A stretch of DNA of 7,195 nt from Chloroflexota bacterium. GTDB lineage: Bacteria; Chloroflexota; Anaerolineae; UBA1429. Location: positions 1 through 7,195 of the forward strand of contig JAAYXX010000508.1 of assembly GCA_012515695.1 (NCBI GenBank), written 5' to 3'. The notes beneath the pieces are model-generated. The model had not been told where the DNA came from and searched no databases. It worked only from the letters and a program-made list of their open reading frames with translations. Of the stretch, positions 1 to 5,341 are shown in pieces; the first letter of the stretch is position 1, and every line of letters starts with the position of its first letter. A program made the position numbers and the translations under genes.

Positions 1-1653
1 CCGCACGAATTCGGCCAGCGTGAACCGCTGCTGCTCGTATACCATCTGTTGCAGAACCAGCAGGCTGTCCCCCAGGTTCGTGATGCCCAGCACGTCGCAC
101 AGTCCCTCGGTATAGAGCGGGCCGCCGCGACGGTAATCGCGTCCTTGCTCCAGGCAGCCTTCGATCAACAACGACTTGTAAAAGTCGGGATAGGTGTGAG
201 CGATGAGCGCGTATTGGCGGTTGACCACTTCAGTTAGCTTCTGTACCATGAAATCCATTTGGTGCCAGACAGCGGCCTCTAGTTTGGCGTATGTATCCAG
301 CTTCTCCGGTTCGCCGGTGGGCGGCCCCATCCGTTGGCCGGTCATCGGGTGGACGCCGTTGTGCAGCGCCAACTCTAGAGGCGTGACGGCGCTACAGATC
401 AGGTCTTCGTAGCTTCCCCCGCACCGGCCCCGCGAGACCACCTGCGTACACCCGACCAGCGTATAGTCGCGGGCATGTTCGGGCGCAATACCCCGTTCCA
501 GCATGGAAGCAATGATCGGCTCGTCGTTCACCAGGGTGGGCATGCTCAGGCCGGAAACCAATAATTCTGCTGCCCGCGTAATCAGCTCGCGGGGCGTATC
601 CCGATGCACACGCAACTCGACATTGGGCGCGTCGGTGCGAAAGCGTTCCAGGCTGTTCAGGCAGAGCCAGGTCAAGGGGTTAGTCGCGTCGCCACCCTCC
701 GGCTTTTGACCGGAAAGGGTCAGACTCCAGCAGCGATTCTCTGCAAATTTGAGCCAGATGGCGTCTACCCAATATTGGGCCTCGTCCAGAGTGAGGGTGC
801 CCCGGCTCAAATCCCGCTCCAGGAAGGGCCATAAATCCTGGTCGAACCGACCGGGAGAGTCGGGAACATGGAGGATCATGGAGAGCCAATAAGCCTGCAA
901 GGCGTCCGGAAAGCTCTCGGCGGGAGCGTGGATGATCCGCTCGAACCGGGCGGCGGTTTCCATCCACTGCGCGCGGATGTCCGGAGTTGCTGCTTCGTCG
1001 GCCTCATGACGGATGGTTGCCGCATAGGCCCGCGTGACTTGGTCGATTCCATCCAGCAGAACTTCCAGCGCCCGGTACCATTCTGCGGGTTCCGTATCCG
1101 GCTGGCCCGCGTGGCGCTCGCGAGAGGCGCGCACGCGAGCGCGCAGCCCTGCCGTGCCTTCGGAGGCCAGCCGCACATTCAGCGGCGTGCTGTGGCAGCC
1201 GGGGGTCACGCTGGCCTGCACGGTCAGGATGGCCCTTTCCAGGGGGGTCAGAATGGACTGAATCAGGGCGTGGCTACTGCGGTGGCGCCAGGTCTCGGCT
1301 AATTCTTGAAGGTATAGGGCACGCTCGCCGTCGGCCACGGCATACTCGTCTTGCCAGAGCTTGTCGTCAAAGCACACCCCCGCGTTCGCGTCCCAGGAGA
1401 CAATGCTCTTGAGGGCCAGCCGCCCCATGATCGGATGGTCGGGTTCCACGACCAGGCGGCTGCCCAGCCATTGGGCGACGATGGCGTGTGCCAGTCGCAC
1501 CATAGGGGGATCGGAGGAGTGGTTGCTCCAGGCATCATGAAATGGCTCGGCGCGACGCGGCTCGTATGTGGCGTGCCGGTTAGCCATCCATCGCTCGATA
1601 GGGGCCTGGACAAGTTGCGAGTCAGAGTGTATCGCGAAAGATTGGCTTGTCAT
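1..1653 (-). CDS. Glycyl radical enzyme (pyruvate formate-lyase-like family), N-terminal 551 residues, cut by the left window edge
   Basis: The reading frame is open from 1653 to base 1 with no stop, so the gene continues beyond the window. Family enzymes are usually about 780-850 residues; the missing part should hold the C-terminal glycyl-radical loop (RVxG-type). Visible signatures, numbered from the 1653 ATG: G368-x3-P372 and N376-D-E378 (the family's G-x-P-x-x-x-N-D-E stretch), then R395-D-Y-T-L-V-G401-C402, which aligns with the catalytic thiyl-radical cysteine. Further on come E499-G-C500-L-E, G504-R-D and G510-G, and N-L-G-D-S-L near the edge, all in family order. The residue two after the cysteine is Gln404, where dehydratases and C-N, C-S and C-C lyases usually have Glu. 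No signal peptide is seen, so it should be a cytoplasmic, oxygen-sensitive enzyme needing a radical SAM activase, not visible here. An in-frame TGA at 1665-1663 limits the start to ATG 1659 or ATG 1653; I prefer 1653 because a weak GAG lies 8 bases upstream. Family confident; substrate unknown. Confidence 0.9.
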   Translation of the reverse strand, partial: MTSQSFAIHSDSQLVQAPIERWMANRHATYEPRRAEPFHDAWSNHSSDPPMVRLAHAIVAQWLGSRLVVEPDHPIMGRLALKSIVSWDANAGVCFDDKLWQDEYAVADGERALYLQELAETWRHRSSHALIQSILTPLERAILTVQASVTPGCHSTPLNVRLASEGTAGLRARVRASRERHAGQPDTEPAEWYRALEVLLDGIDQVTRAYAATIRHEADEAATPDIRAQWMETAARFERIIHAPAESFPDALQAYWLSMILHVPDSPGRFDQDLWPFLERDLSRGTLTLDEAQYWVDAIWLKFAENRCWSLTLSGQKPEGGDATNPLTWLCLNSLERFRTDAPNVELRVHRDTPRELITRAAELLVSGLSMPTLVNDEPIIASMLERGIAPEHARDYTLVGCTQVVSRGRCGGSYEDLICSAVTPLELALHNGVHPMTGQRMGPPTGEPEKLDTYAKLEAAVWHQMDFMVQKLTEVVNRQYALIAHTYPDFYKSLLIEGCLEQGRDYRRGGPLYTEGLCDVLGITNLGDSLLVLQQMVYEQQRFTLAEFVR

Positions 1654-1682
1654 GAACATTTCTCACTGTGGTGATGTTGCTT

Positions 1683-1717
1683 GGCGATACCTGGCAACTG
1701 CTTGACCAGGTATCGCC
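1683..1717 (-). promoter_or_regulatory. Perfect 12-bp dyad at the predicted transcript start of the glycyl radical enzyme gene
   Basis: GGCGATACCTGG (1683-1694) is exactly reverse-complementary to CCAGGTATCGCC (1706-1717). Inside the loop, CAA (1695-1697) pairs with TTG (1702-1704), leaving a 4-base loop (1698-1701) and one bulged A (1705), so an RNA stem of 15 pairs is possible. It starts about 4 bases after the predicted transcription start and ends 29 bases before the 1653 ATG. There is no T-run on either strand, so an intrinsic terminator is unlikely. It could be a repressor operator just downstream of the promoter, or a 5' mRNA hairpin affecting stability or translation. The structure is certain; the function is inferred. 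Confidence 0.7.
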
Positions 1718-1727
1718 CGCTACTCTT

Positions 1728-1756
1728 ATTCTATCTGCGCGCATGGTCGGCGTCAA
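1728..1756 (-). promoter_or_regulatory. Sigma-70-type promoter of the glycyl radical enzyme gene
   Basis: On the minus strand, TTGACG (1756-1751) is followed after exactly 17 bases by TAGAAT (1733-1728). This matches the -35 and -10 consensus at 5 of 6 positions each. The predicted transcription start is near 1721, giving a leader of about 68 bases. It lies between the stop of the sulfatase-fold gene (1811) and the glycyl radical enzyme start, so the enzyme can be transcribed independently of the genes upstream. Confidence 0.7.
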
Positions 1757-1810
1757 TGAGCCGTCTTGCGTATCTCAGGCGCGATGGGCCAGGGGGCGAA
1801 ATCGCCAAAT

Positions 1811-3250
1811 TCAGTCGTCCCGCAACTGCGATTTCCAGAATTTGGCGCGGTCCGAACGATCTTCGAACGGCGTGCAGCCTGGCTTGTTGTGATAGTTGGC
1901 AAAGGCTTCCGGGATAGATCCGCCCGCATCCTGAATGGCGCGGGCCAGCATCTCGCGGCACACGTCGGGCTGCTCCTCGGCCAGCGAGTATTCCAGGTTC
2001 GGGTCCTCGGCCACGCGATATAGCAGTTCGCCCTCGCCCCAGATGTTGGCGTTGTACCACCACTCGTCAGTGATGACCGTAACCAGCGGCCCCCAGCCGA
2101 CGGTGACCCATTCGCGCGTCGGGTTGCCCGCCAGCGCGTTGGGCCAAAAGTTGATCCCGTCCAACTGTTGGGCTGGCGTGACCCCTGCCAGCGCGTACAG
2201 CGTGGCGACCAGATCGTGGTTATAGAGCAGGCCGTCATACTTTTGCCCGGCTCCCTGCCCTTGCGGATGGCGCACCATGCAGACCAGATCGGCTACGCCG
2301 TGGGTCATGGGGTGGCCCTGCTTGGAGATCATGCCCTTGTCGCCCGGCTCATAGCCCAGGTTGTGCCCGTGGTCGCTGATCACCGCCACCACGGCGTCAT
2401 CCAGTTGCCCGGTCAGGCGCAGGGTCTCGATGAGTTGGCCGAACCAGCGGTCTACCATAGTGACCTCGCCCGCATAGTTGGCCTGTATGCGCCGGACTTC
2501 TCTGGAGGCCAGCCGCCCCTGCCACGGACCGTAAAGCGACTGGATCACGTCCACCGCGTCCTCGTCCTGGCTGTAGAGGCGGCGATAGTAGGCGGGCGGG
2601 TCCCACGGCTCGTGGGGGTCAAAGGAGTCCGCCGTCAGGAACAGCTTGTGCGCGTCCTGGTTGTCCCACAGCCAGCGAGAGGCTTCGGTGAACACGCGGG
2701 CCGGGTAATAGTCCTGTTCGGTGTGCCGATAGGCGTTGTTGCGTAGATAGGACCGCAAAAAGGTCGCCAGGCCGGGGTTTTCCTCCGGCGTCTCGACCAT
2801 GTGCCGCTGGATGGCCTCGCGAGATGCAGGCGGCCCCGAGCGGTAAGGGTCCGCCTCCTGGCCGCGCACCCAGACCCACTCGTCAAAGCCCCGGTGAAAG
2901 TTCTTGGAGGGCTTGAACTGGTGGTAGCAATCGGTGACAAACGCCGTGCGATAGCCCGCTTCGCGCAGGGTTTCCGCTACGGTGATTTGCTCTTCGGGGA
3001 TTGGCCCCCAGCCGGGGGAGCCGCTGAAATCCCCCTTATAGTCGCGGTGGCCGTGGTAGGGGTAGGTGCGTAGGCCCGTGTGCAGCGCCCGTCGCACTGG
3101 CAGCGTGGGCAGCGATTCGGGATAGCAGCGCGTACAGACAAGCGCCTCTCGCGCAAAGGCATCCAGGTGAGGCGTCTGAATCCAGTCGTTGCCATATGCC
3201 CCCACGTGGTCCTGTCGCAGCGAATCCATAATGACCAGAATGACGTGCAT
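1811..3250 (-). CDS. Sulfatase-fold hydrolase (alkaline-phosphatase superfamily) with Thr at the formylglycine position
   Basis: The protein has 479 residues, normal for a one-domain arylsulfatase-like enzyme. The N-terminus MHVILVIMDSLRQDHVGAYG gives the first metal-binding strand (D9), followed by TPHLDAFA (27-34). The region of the sulfatase Cys-x-Pro-x-Arg signature reads T49-L-P-V-R53, followed by R-A-L-H-T-G-L-R (54-61). Alignment to the T-G end of that motif puts Thr49 where sulfatases have the Cys (or Ser) converted to formylglycine. Other family elements are F-D-P-H-E-P-W (210-216), Y-A-G-E-V-T-M-V-D (259-267) and S-D-H-G-H-N-L-G (292-299, metal-binding D293 and H294). There is no signal peptide or membrane segment, so a cytoplasmic enzyme is likely. 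The start at 3250 is chosen because GGAGGT (3265-3260) lies 9 bases upstream; an in-frame ATG at 3349 has no such site. Database annotation would probably say sulfatase, but a Thr nucleophile would fit a phosphodiesterase or phosphatase equally well. Substrate unknown. Confidence 0.9.
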   Translation of the reverse strand: MHVILVIMDSLRQDHVGAYGNDWIQTPHLDAFAREALVCTRCYPESLPTLPVRRALHTGLRTYPYHGHRDYKGDFSGSPGWGPIPEEQITVAETLREAGYRTAFVTDCYHQFKPSKNFHRGFDEWVWVRGQEADPYRSGPPASREAIQRHMVETPEENPGLATFLRSYLRNNAYRHTEQDYYPARVFTEASRWLWDNQDAHKLFLTADSFDPHEPWDPPAYYRRLYSQDEDAVDVIQSLYGPWQGRLASREVRRIQANYAGEVTMVDRWFGQLIETLRLTGQLDDAVVAVISDHGHNLGYEPGDKGMISKQGHPMTHGVADLVCMVRHPQGQGAGQKYDGLLYNHDLVATLYALAGVTPAQQLDGINFWPNALAGNPTREWVTVGWGPLVTVITDEWWYNANIWGEGELLYRVAEDPNLEYSLAEEQPDVCREMLARAIQDAGGSIPEAFANYHNKPGCTPFEDRSDRAKFWKSQLRDD

Positions 3251-3350
3251 GATGCCTTGACCTCCATGAAATGTAATGGGTAGTAATACGACGCTAATAC
3301 AGTGAGATTGGCCTTGCCGCGCTGCTATCCCTTCCTCTAGATGGTTCAAG

Positions 3351-3400
3351 GGCGGACGGTTTGTAACTTTGCATCTGCAAGGTGCGGCTGCCTGTCCGCC
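3351..3400. repeat. Inverted repeat between the NTF2-like and sulfatase-fold genes
   Basis: GGCGGAC (3351-3357) pairs with GTCCGCC (3394-3400), and the arms extend inward by a G-T wobble and a G-C pair. A second small dyad, TTGCA (3369-3373) with TGCAA (3376-3380), sits in the 36-base loop. It begins 9 bases after the stop of the NTF2-like gene in the direction of transcription. No T-run follows on the minus strand, so a classical terminator is not supported. The rest of the 158-base gap holds the sulfatase-fold gene's ribosome binding site and an AT-richer stretch without a convincing promoter. Confidence 0.4.
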
Positions 3401-3408
3401 TCTGAACT

Positions 3409-3798
3409 TTAGATGGATAGCGACAGGGACACCTGCACACGCAGGGAGCCGTCTTCCAACAGGCGCAGGATGTAGCGTATATGCTCGGTTGCCTTGGGAA
3501 CACCGGCGGGGTCGCGGACAGACCAGCGCACGTCAACGGACGCGATCTGCTGGCCGAGCGGCTCCACCTGTAACAGTTCGGGTATGGTAGAGACCAGACC
3601 TTGCGCTCGATAGGATGCCACTGCCTCGGTGAAAAACTGCTCGACCTGGGCGGCCTCGGTCACAGCATGCGCCTCCTGGTCCGACAGGACAAACGCAGGA
3701 ATCTGCCAGCTACTCACGATGGTCGGCACATCGCCCGCGCTCAGGGCTTCCCCGTAGCGTTGCAGAAAGCTCGTGATCATCTCCTCGGAAAATGGCAT
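3409..3798 (-). CDS. Small NTF2/SnoaL-like fold protein, function unknown
   Basis: The product has 129 residues. The N-terminal helix region F-L-Q-R-Y-G-E-A-L-S-A-G-D (11-23) followed by hydrophobic W-Q-I-P-A-F-V-L (31-38), and a C-terminal half of beta strands (V-D-V-R-W-S-V, 88-94; I-R-Y-I-L-R-L-L, 107-114; V-Q-V-S-L-S-L, 121-127), is the usual pattern of NTF2-like (SnoaL/DUF4440-type) proteins. These are cone-shaped folds found in isomerases, small hydrolases and binding proteins. No catalytic residues can be named. No signal peptide is seen. The start at 3798 is supported by a purine-rich GGGAGAGG (3812-3805) 6 bases upstream; longer in-frame starts at 3819 and 3963 lie in the leader or upstream of the predicted promoter and are rejected. 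It has its own promoter, so it need not be co-transcribed with the nucleotidyltransferase. Fold assignment is moderate; role unknown. Confidence 0.8.
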   Translation of the reverse strand: MPFSEEMITSFLQRYGEALSAGDVPTIVSSWQIPAFVLSDQEAHAVTEAAQVEQFFTEAVASYRAQGLVSTIPELLQVEPLGQQIASVDVRWSVRDPAGVPKATEHIRYILRLLEDGSLRVQVSLSLSI

Positions 3799-3818
3799 AC
3801 TGATCCTCTCCCTTTTCA

Positions 3819-3834
3819 TTCGGCATAAGCCGAA
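3819..3834 (-). promoter_or_regulatory. Short perfect hairpin in the leader of the NTF2-like gene
   Basis: TTCGGC (3819-3824) and GCCGAA (3829-3834) form a perfect 6-bp stem with a 4-base loop. It sits between the predicted transcription start (about 3851) and the ribosome binding site (3812-3805). It may be a leader hairpin or a small operator; no T-run follows it. Confidence 0.4.
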
Positions 3835-3857
3835 CACTCTTGGGCCTTCTCTCTTGC

Positions 3858-3886
3858 ATGATATCACGTCAGGCGATGTATTCCAA
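3858..3886 (-). promoter_or_regulatory. Sigma-70-type promoter of the NTF2-like gene
   Basis: Minus-strand TTGGAA (3886-3881) is separated by exactly 17 bases from TATCAT (3863-3858). Each hexamer matches the consensus at 4 of 6 positions or better. The predicted transcription start is near 3851, giving a leader of about 53 bases. It lies just downstream, in the reading direction, of the hairpin array. Confidence 0.55.
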
Positions 3887-3940
3887 GGCGTTCTGCGCGG
3901 GTAGGGCTGTTCAGGATTGGGGGGGTATGGCGTAGGATAG

Positions 3941-4126
3941 GCGGTTGAAACCGCGGCAACCATTGCGTCGCCAGCTTGCTGGCGACGCCAGGCATGGCGC
4001 CGTCGCCCCTTCGGCGACTACAGTTCAGCCCACGAAGGTGGGCTTTGGACTGCCGCCATCCCTGGCGGCTTATAATTATGCCGGCTGGAAGCCGGCGGTC
4101 CGAGTCCCTTTCACGACGCGAGGGAC
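3941..4126. repeat. Array of seven consecutive hairpins (REP-like or MITE-like intergenic element)
   Basis: Seven stem-loops follow each other in 186 bases. They are 3941-3954 (6 bp, loop GA), 3965-3988 (11 bp perfect, loop TT), 4002-4018 (6 bp), 4027-4044 (7 bp, loop GAAG), 4052-4069 (7 bp), 4080-4096 (7 bp, loop GGA) and 4104-4126 (6 bp, 13-base loop after T4109-A4121 pairing). CAGT (4021-4024) and ACTG (4049-4052) could also pair around the fourth hairpin. The stems differ in sequence, and most loops are short. The array fills most of the 372-base gap between the nucleotidyltransferase stop (4171) and the NTF2-like start (3798), and no gene is supported in it. I recall similar GC-rich stem series in intergenic regions of Chloroflexota and cyanobacteria, but cannot confirm a family match here. 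Some inner pairings are alternatives; for example GGCGAC (3981-3986) can also pair with GTCGCC (4002-4007). Confidence 0.75.
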
Positions 4127-4170
4127 GAATTCGATGTTGCAGCGTTAATTCTCCAACCTTCATCAACTGC

Positions 4171-5064
4171 CTACAGCGCGCCGAAACGCTCGTTGCAGGA
4201 GCGAATCACAAACCGGAGCAGGTGGACGGCGTCGCTGGCCCGCGCCAGCCGCGAGCGGTAGTAGCGCCTGTCCAGGCCATTTCGCAGGGCGATGGCCTCC
4301 TGGATGATGCGGTGCCAGCGCGCGGGCAGGCGGCCAAGGGCATACTCGCCCGCCTGCGTCTTGGAGGTGATACGCTGTTCGTGGAACGTGTAGAATTGCC
4401 GCAGCACGCCCAACACGGCCCACTGCACTCCCCAATCAGAGAGCAGCATCGCCAACCGTTTCGGGCGTCTGGTCCAGGTGGCCCAGTAGGAATTGAGGTT
4501 TGCTCGCTGCTCTCGCAGCAGGTGGCCCATGTCCACCGTATAGACCAGCGTTTGCGGCGGAGGGCCAAACACCGCGATACCGTGGTGTTGTAGAATCCAC
4601 CACGTCACCGCGTGCAGGGTGGAATTGGTAGACCAGGCGAGCTTGCCTTCAAAGTACTTGGGAAAGGGCGAATCGGCATCATCCACGCCGCCCAGAGCGT
4701 CCGGTTGCCAGTATCTCCCCTCCATCTGCCACGCCGGATACTGGTGCGCGATCCGTTCGTGAATCGCCCGCAGCGTGGTCATATCATCCGGGGTGGCCTG
4801 GCGGGCGAGGACGGCGACGAAATCCACGTCGCTGCCCCGGACGAAATCGCCCAGGGCAATCGAACCCACCAGATAAAAGGCAGTGACCAGGCCGGGCAGT
4901 TCGGCGTTGATCTGCCCCACGTAATCCTGGATGAGCGGGTGCAGGGCGGCGGGAATGCGCGCGTTCGGTTGGTCAGATTCTGGGGTGGCTGGCAGGTGCA
5001 AGTTTTCCTTTCGAGAGGGCGCGCGCCAGGATGGCGCGGCTACAGACGGATCTTCCGGGGACAC
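4171..5064 (-). CDS. AadA-like nucleotidyltransferase (aminoglycoside-adenylyltransferase type)
   Basis: Numbered from GTG 5064, the protein has 297 residues. The nucleotidyltransferase core is L-V-G67-S68-I-A-L-G-D-F followed by G77-S78-D79-V-D81, the G-S ... D-x-D signature with two metal-binding aspartates. E115 (M-E-G-R-Y-W) may correspond to the catalytic glutamate of AadA. The C-terminal helical domain has R-Q-F-Y-T-F (222-227), R-I-T-S-K (231-235) and A-L-G-R-L-P (242-247), resembling the helical domain of ANT(3'')/ANT(9) enzymes. Such enzymes transfer AMP to streptomycin or spectinomycin, but many environmental homologues have no proven substrate. The start is uncertain. GTG 5064 has AGGA 5 bases upstream but lies inside a strong hairpin. 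TTG 5001 has AAGGA 4 bases upstream and gives 276 residues, closer to AadA (about 260), with some 45 residues before the G-S motif. Residues 1-21 look non-conserved. Resistance is not shown by sequence alone. Confidence 0.85.
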   Translation of the reverse strand: MSPEDPSVAAPSWRAPSRKENLHLPATPESDQPNARIPAALHPLIQDYVGQINAELPGLVTAFYLVGSIALGDFVRGSDVDFVAVLARQATPDDMTTLRAIHERIAHQYPAWQMEGRYWQPDALGGVDDADSPFPKYFEGKLAWSTNSTLHAVTWWILQHHGIAVFGPPPQTLVYTVDMGHLLREQRANLNSYWATWTRRPKRLAMLLSDWGVQWAVLGVLRQFYTFHEQRITSKTQAGEYALGRLPARWHRIIQEAIALRNGLDRRYYRSRLARASDAVHLLRFVIRSCNERFGAL

Positions 5065-5090
5065 GCCTATCCTGGCGCGTGTCCCCGGAA
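5022..5090 (-). promoter_or_regulatory. Two hairpins with competing pairing at the 5' end of the nucleotidyltransferase gene
   Basis: Hairpin 1: TTCCGGGGACACG (5053-5065) pairs perfectly with 5078-5090, and C5066 with G5077 makes 14 bp. Hairpin 2: CGCGCCA (5022-5028) pairs with TGGCGCG (5032-5038) around GGA. In addition CGCGCCAGGAT (5022-5032) is an exact reverse complement of 5069-5079, which covers the loop and innermost stem of hairpin 1. An alternative pairing or loop interaction is therefore possible. No T-run follows either stem, so termination is not supported. If translation starts at TTG 5001 this is an untranslated structured leader; if at GTG 5064, part is coding. Confidence 0.5.
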
Positions 5091-5115
5091 CGTCGATGGT
5101 GGAGTGGTCCGTGTT

Positions 5116-5322
5116 CTACTCTTTGGGTGTGTTGCACCCGTTGGGGCATTTCCAATAGCCGGGGGGCAGGTGCCCCCCGATCTTGGAATTGCACGACCAA
5201 ACCGCGCCACAGGTCTGGCAGCGCAAAATGACGTTATCCTGCAACGCCTGCTCGCGATCCACCAACTCGATGCCGAATTTGCGCAGCTTGTTCGGATAGA
5301 GCGACGATTTTAACGCTGCCAT
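5116..5322 (-). CDS. Small zinc-ribbon protein, function unknown
   Basis: The product has 68 residues. C35-x2-C38-G and C59-P-N-G-C63 form a CxxC ... CxxxC zinc-ribbon pair, with an extra C44 and W42/W57 between them. The N-terminal third (M-A-A-L-K-S-S-L-Y-P, 1-10, then basic K-L-R-K, 12-15) is charged and may form a helix. Zinc ribbons of this size commonly bind nucleic acid or a protein partner, but no specific role is evident. AGGAGG (5336-5331) lies 8 bases before the ATG, a strong translation signal. The gene starts 19 bases after the stop of the glycosidase-like gene, so the two are probably one transcript. Its TAG stop (5118-5116) is in the same frame as the downstream nucleotidyltransferase, with no other stop between them. 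Confidence 0.85.
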   Translation of the reverse strand: MAALKSSLYPNKLRKFGIELVDREQALQDNVILRCQTCGAVWSCNSKIGGHLPPGYWKCPNGCNTPKE

Positions 5323-5341
5323 AGCCTGCCCCTCCTGTATT

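Noticed and set aside
868..1302. 144-codon open frame on the plus strand
   Set aside because: Antisense to the glycyl radical enzyme frame; composition typical of a shadow frame.
1683..1717. Intrinsic terminator of the sulfatase-fold gene
   Set aside because: The stem is strong but is followed by CAAGCAAC on the minus strand, not a T-run, and it lies downstream of a promoter for the next gene.
2168..2746. 192-codon open frame on the plus strand
   Set aside because: Fully antisense to the sulfatase-fold gene, including its conserved metal-site motif region; no family signature.
3251..3349. N-terminal extension of the sulfatase-fold protein by 33 residues
   Set aside because: The conserved N-terminal strand begins right at the 3250 ATG, which has a strong ribosome binding site (GGAGGT, 9 bases upstream); the extension would run through that site.
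3799..3963. N-terminal extension of the NTF2-like protein
   Set aside because: It would run through the predicted promoter, the leader hairpin and the ribosome binding site; the extra residues are low-complexity Pro/Arg-rich.
4045..4076. Plus-strand promoter TTGGAC ... TATAAT inside the hairpin array
   Set aside because: The spacing is 20 bases, outside the usual 16-18, and there is no plus-strand gene downstream.
3941..4126. CRISPR array
   Set aside because: The hairpins are close together but differ in sequence; there are no identical direct repeats with regular spacers.
3976..4593. 205-codon open frame on the plus strand
   Set aside because: It runs through the hairpin array and then opposite the nucleotidyltransferase; the translation of the hairpins is meaningless repeat sequence.
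4612..5313. 233-codon open frame on the plus strand
   Set aside because: It lies opposite the nucleotidyltransferase and zinc-ribbon genes, whose family motifs are clear; the translation shows no recognisable domain. Long antisense frames are expected in GC-rich genes.
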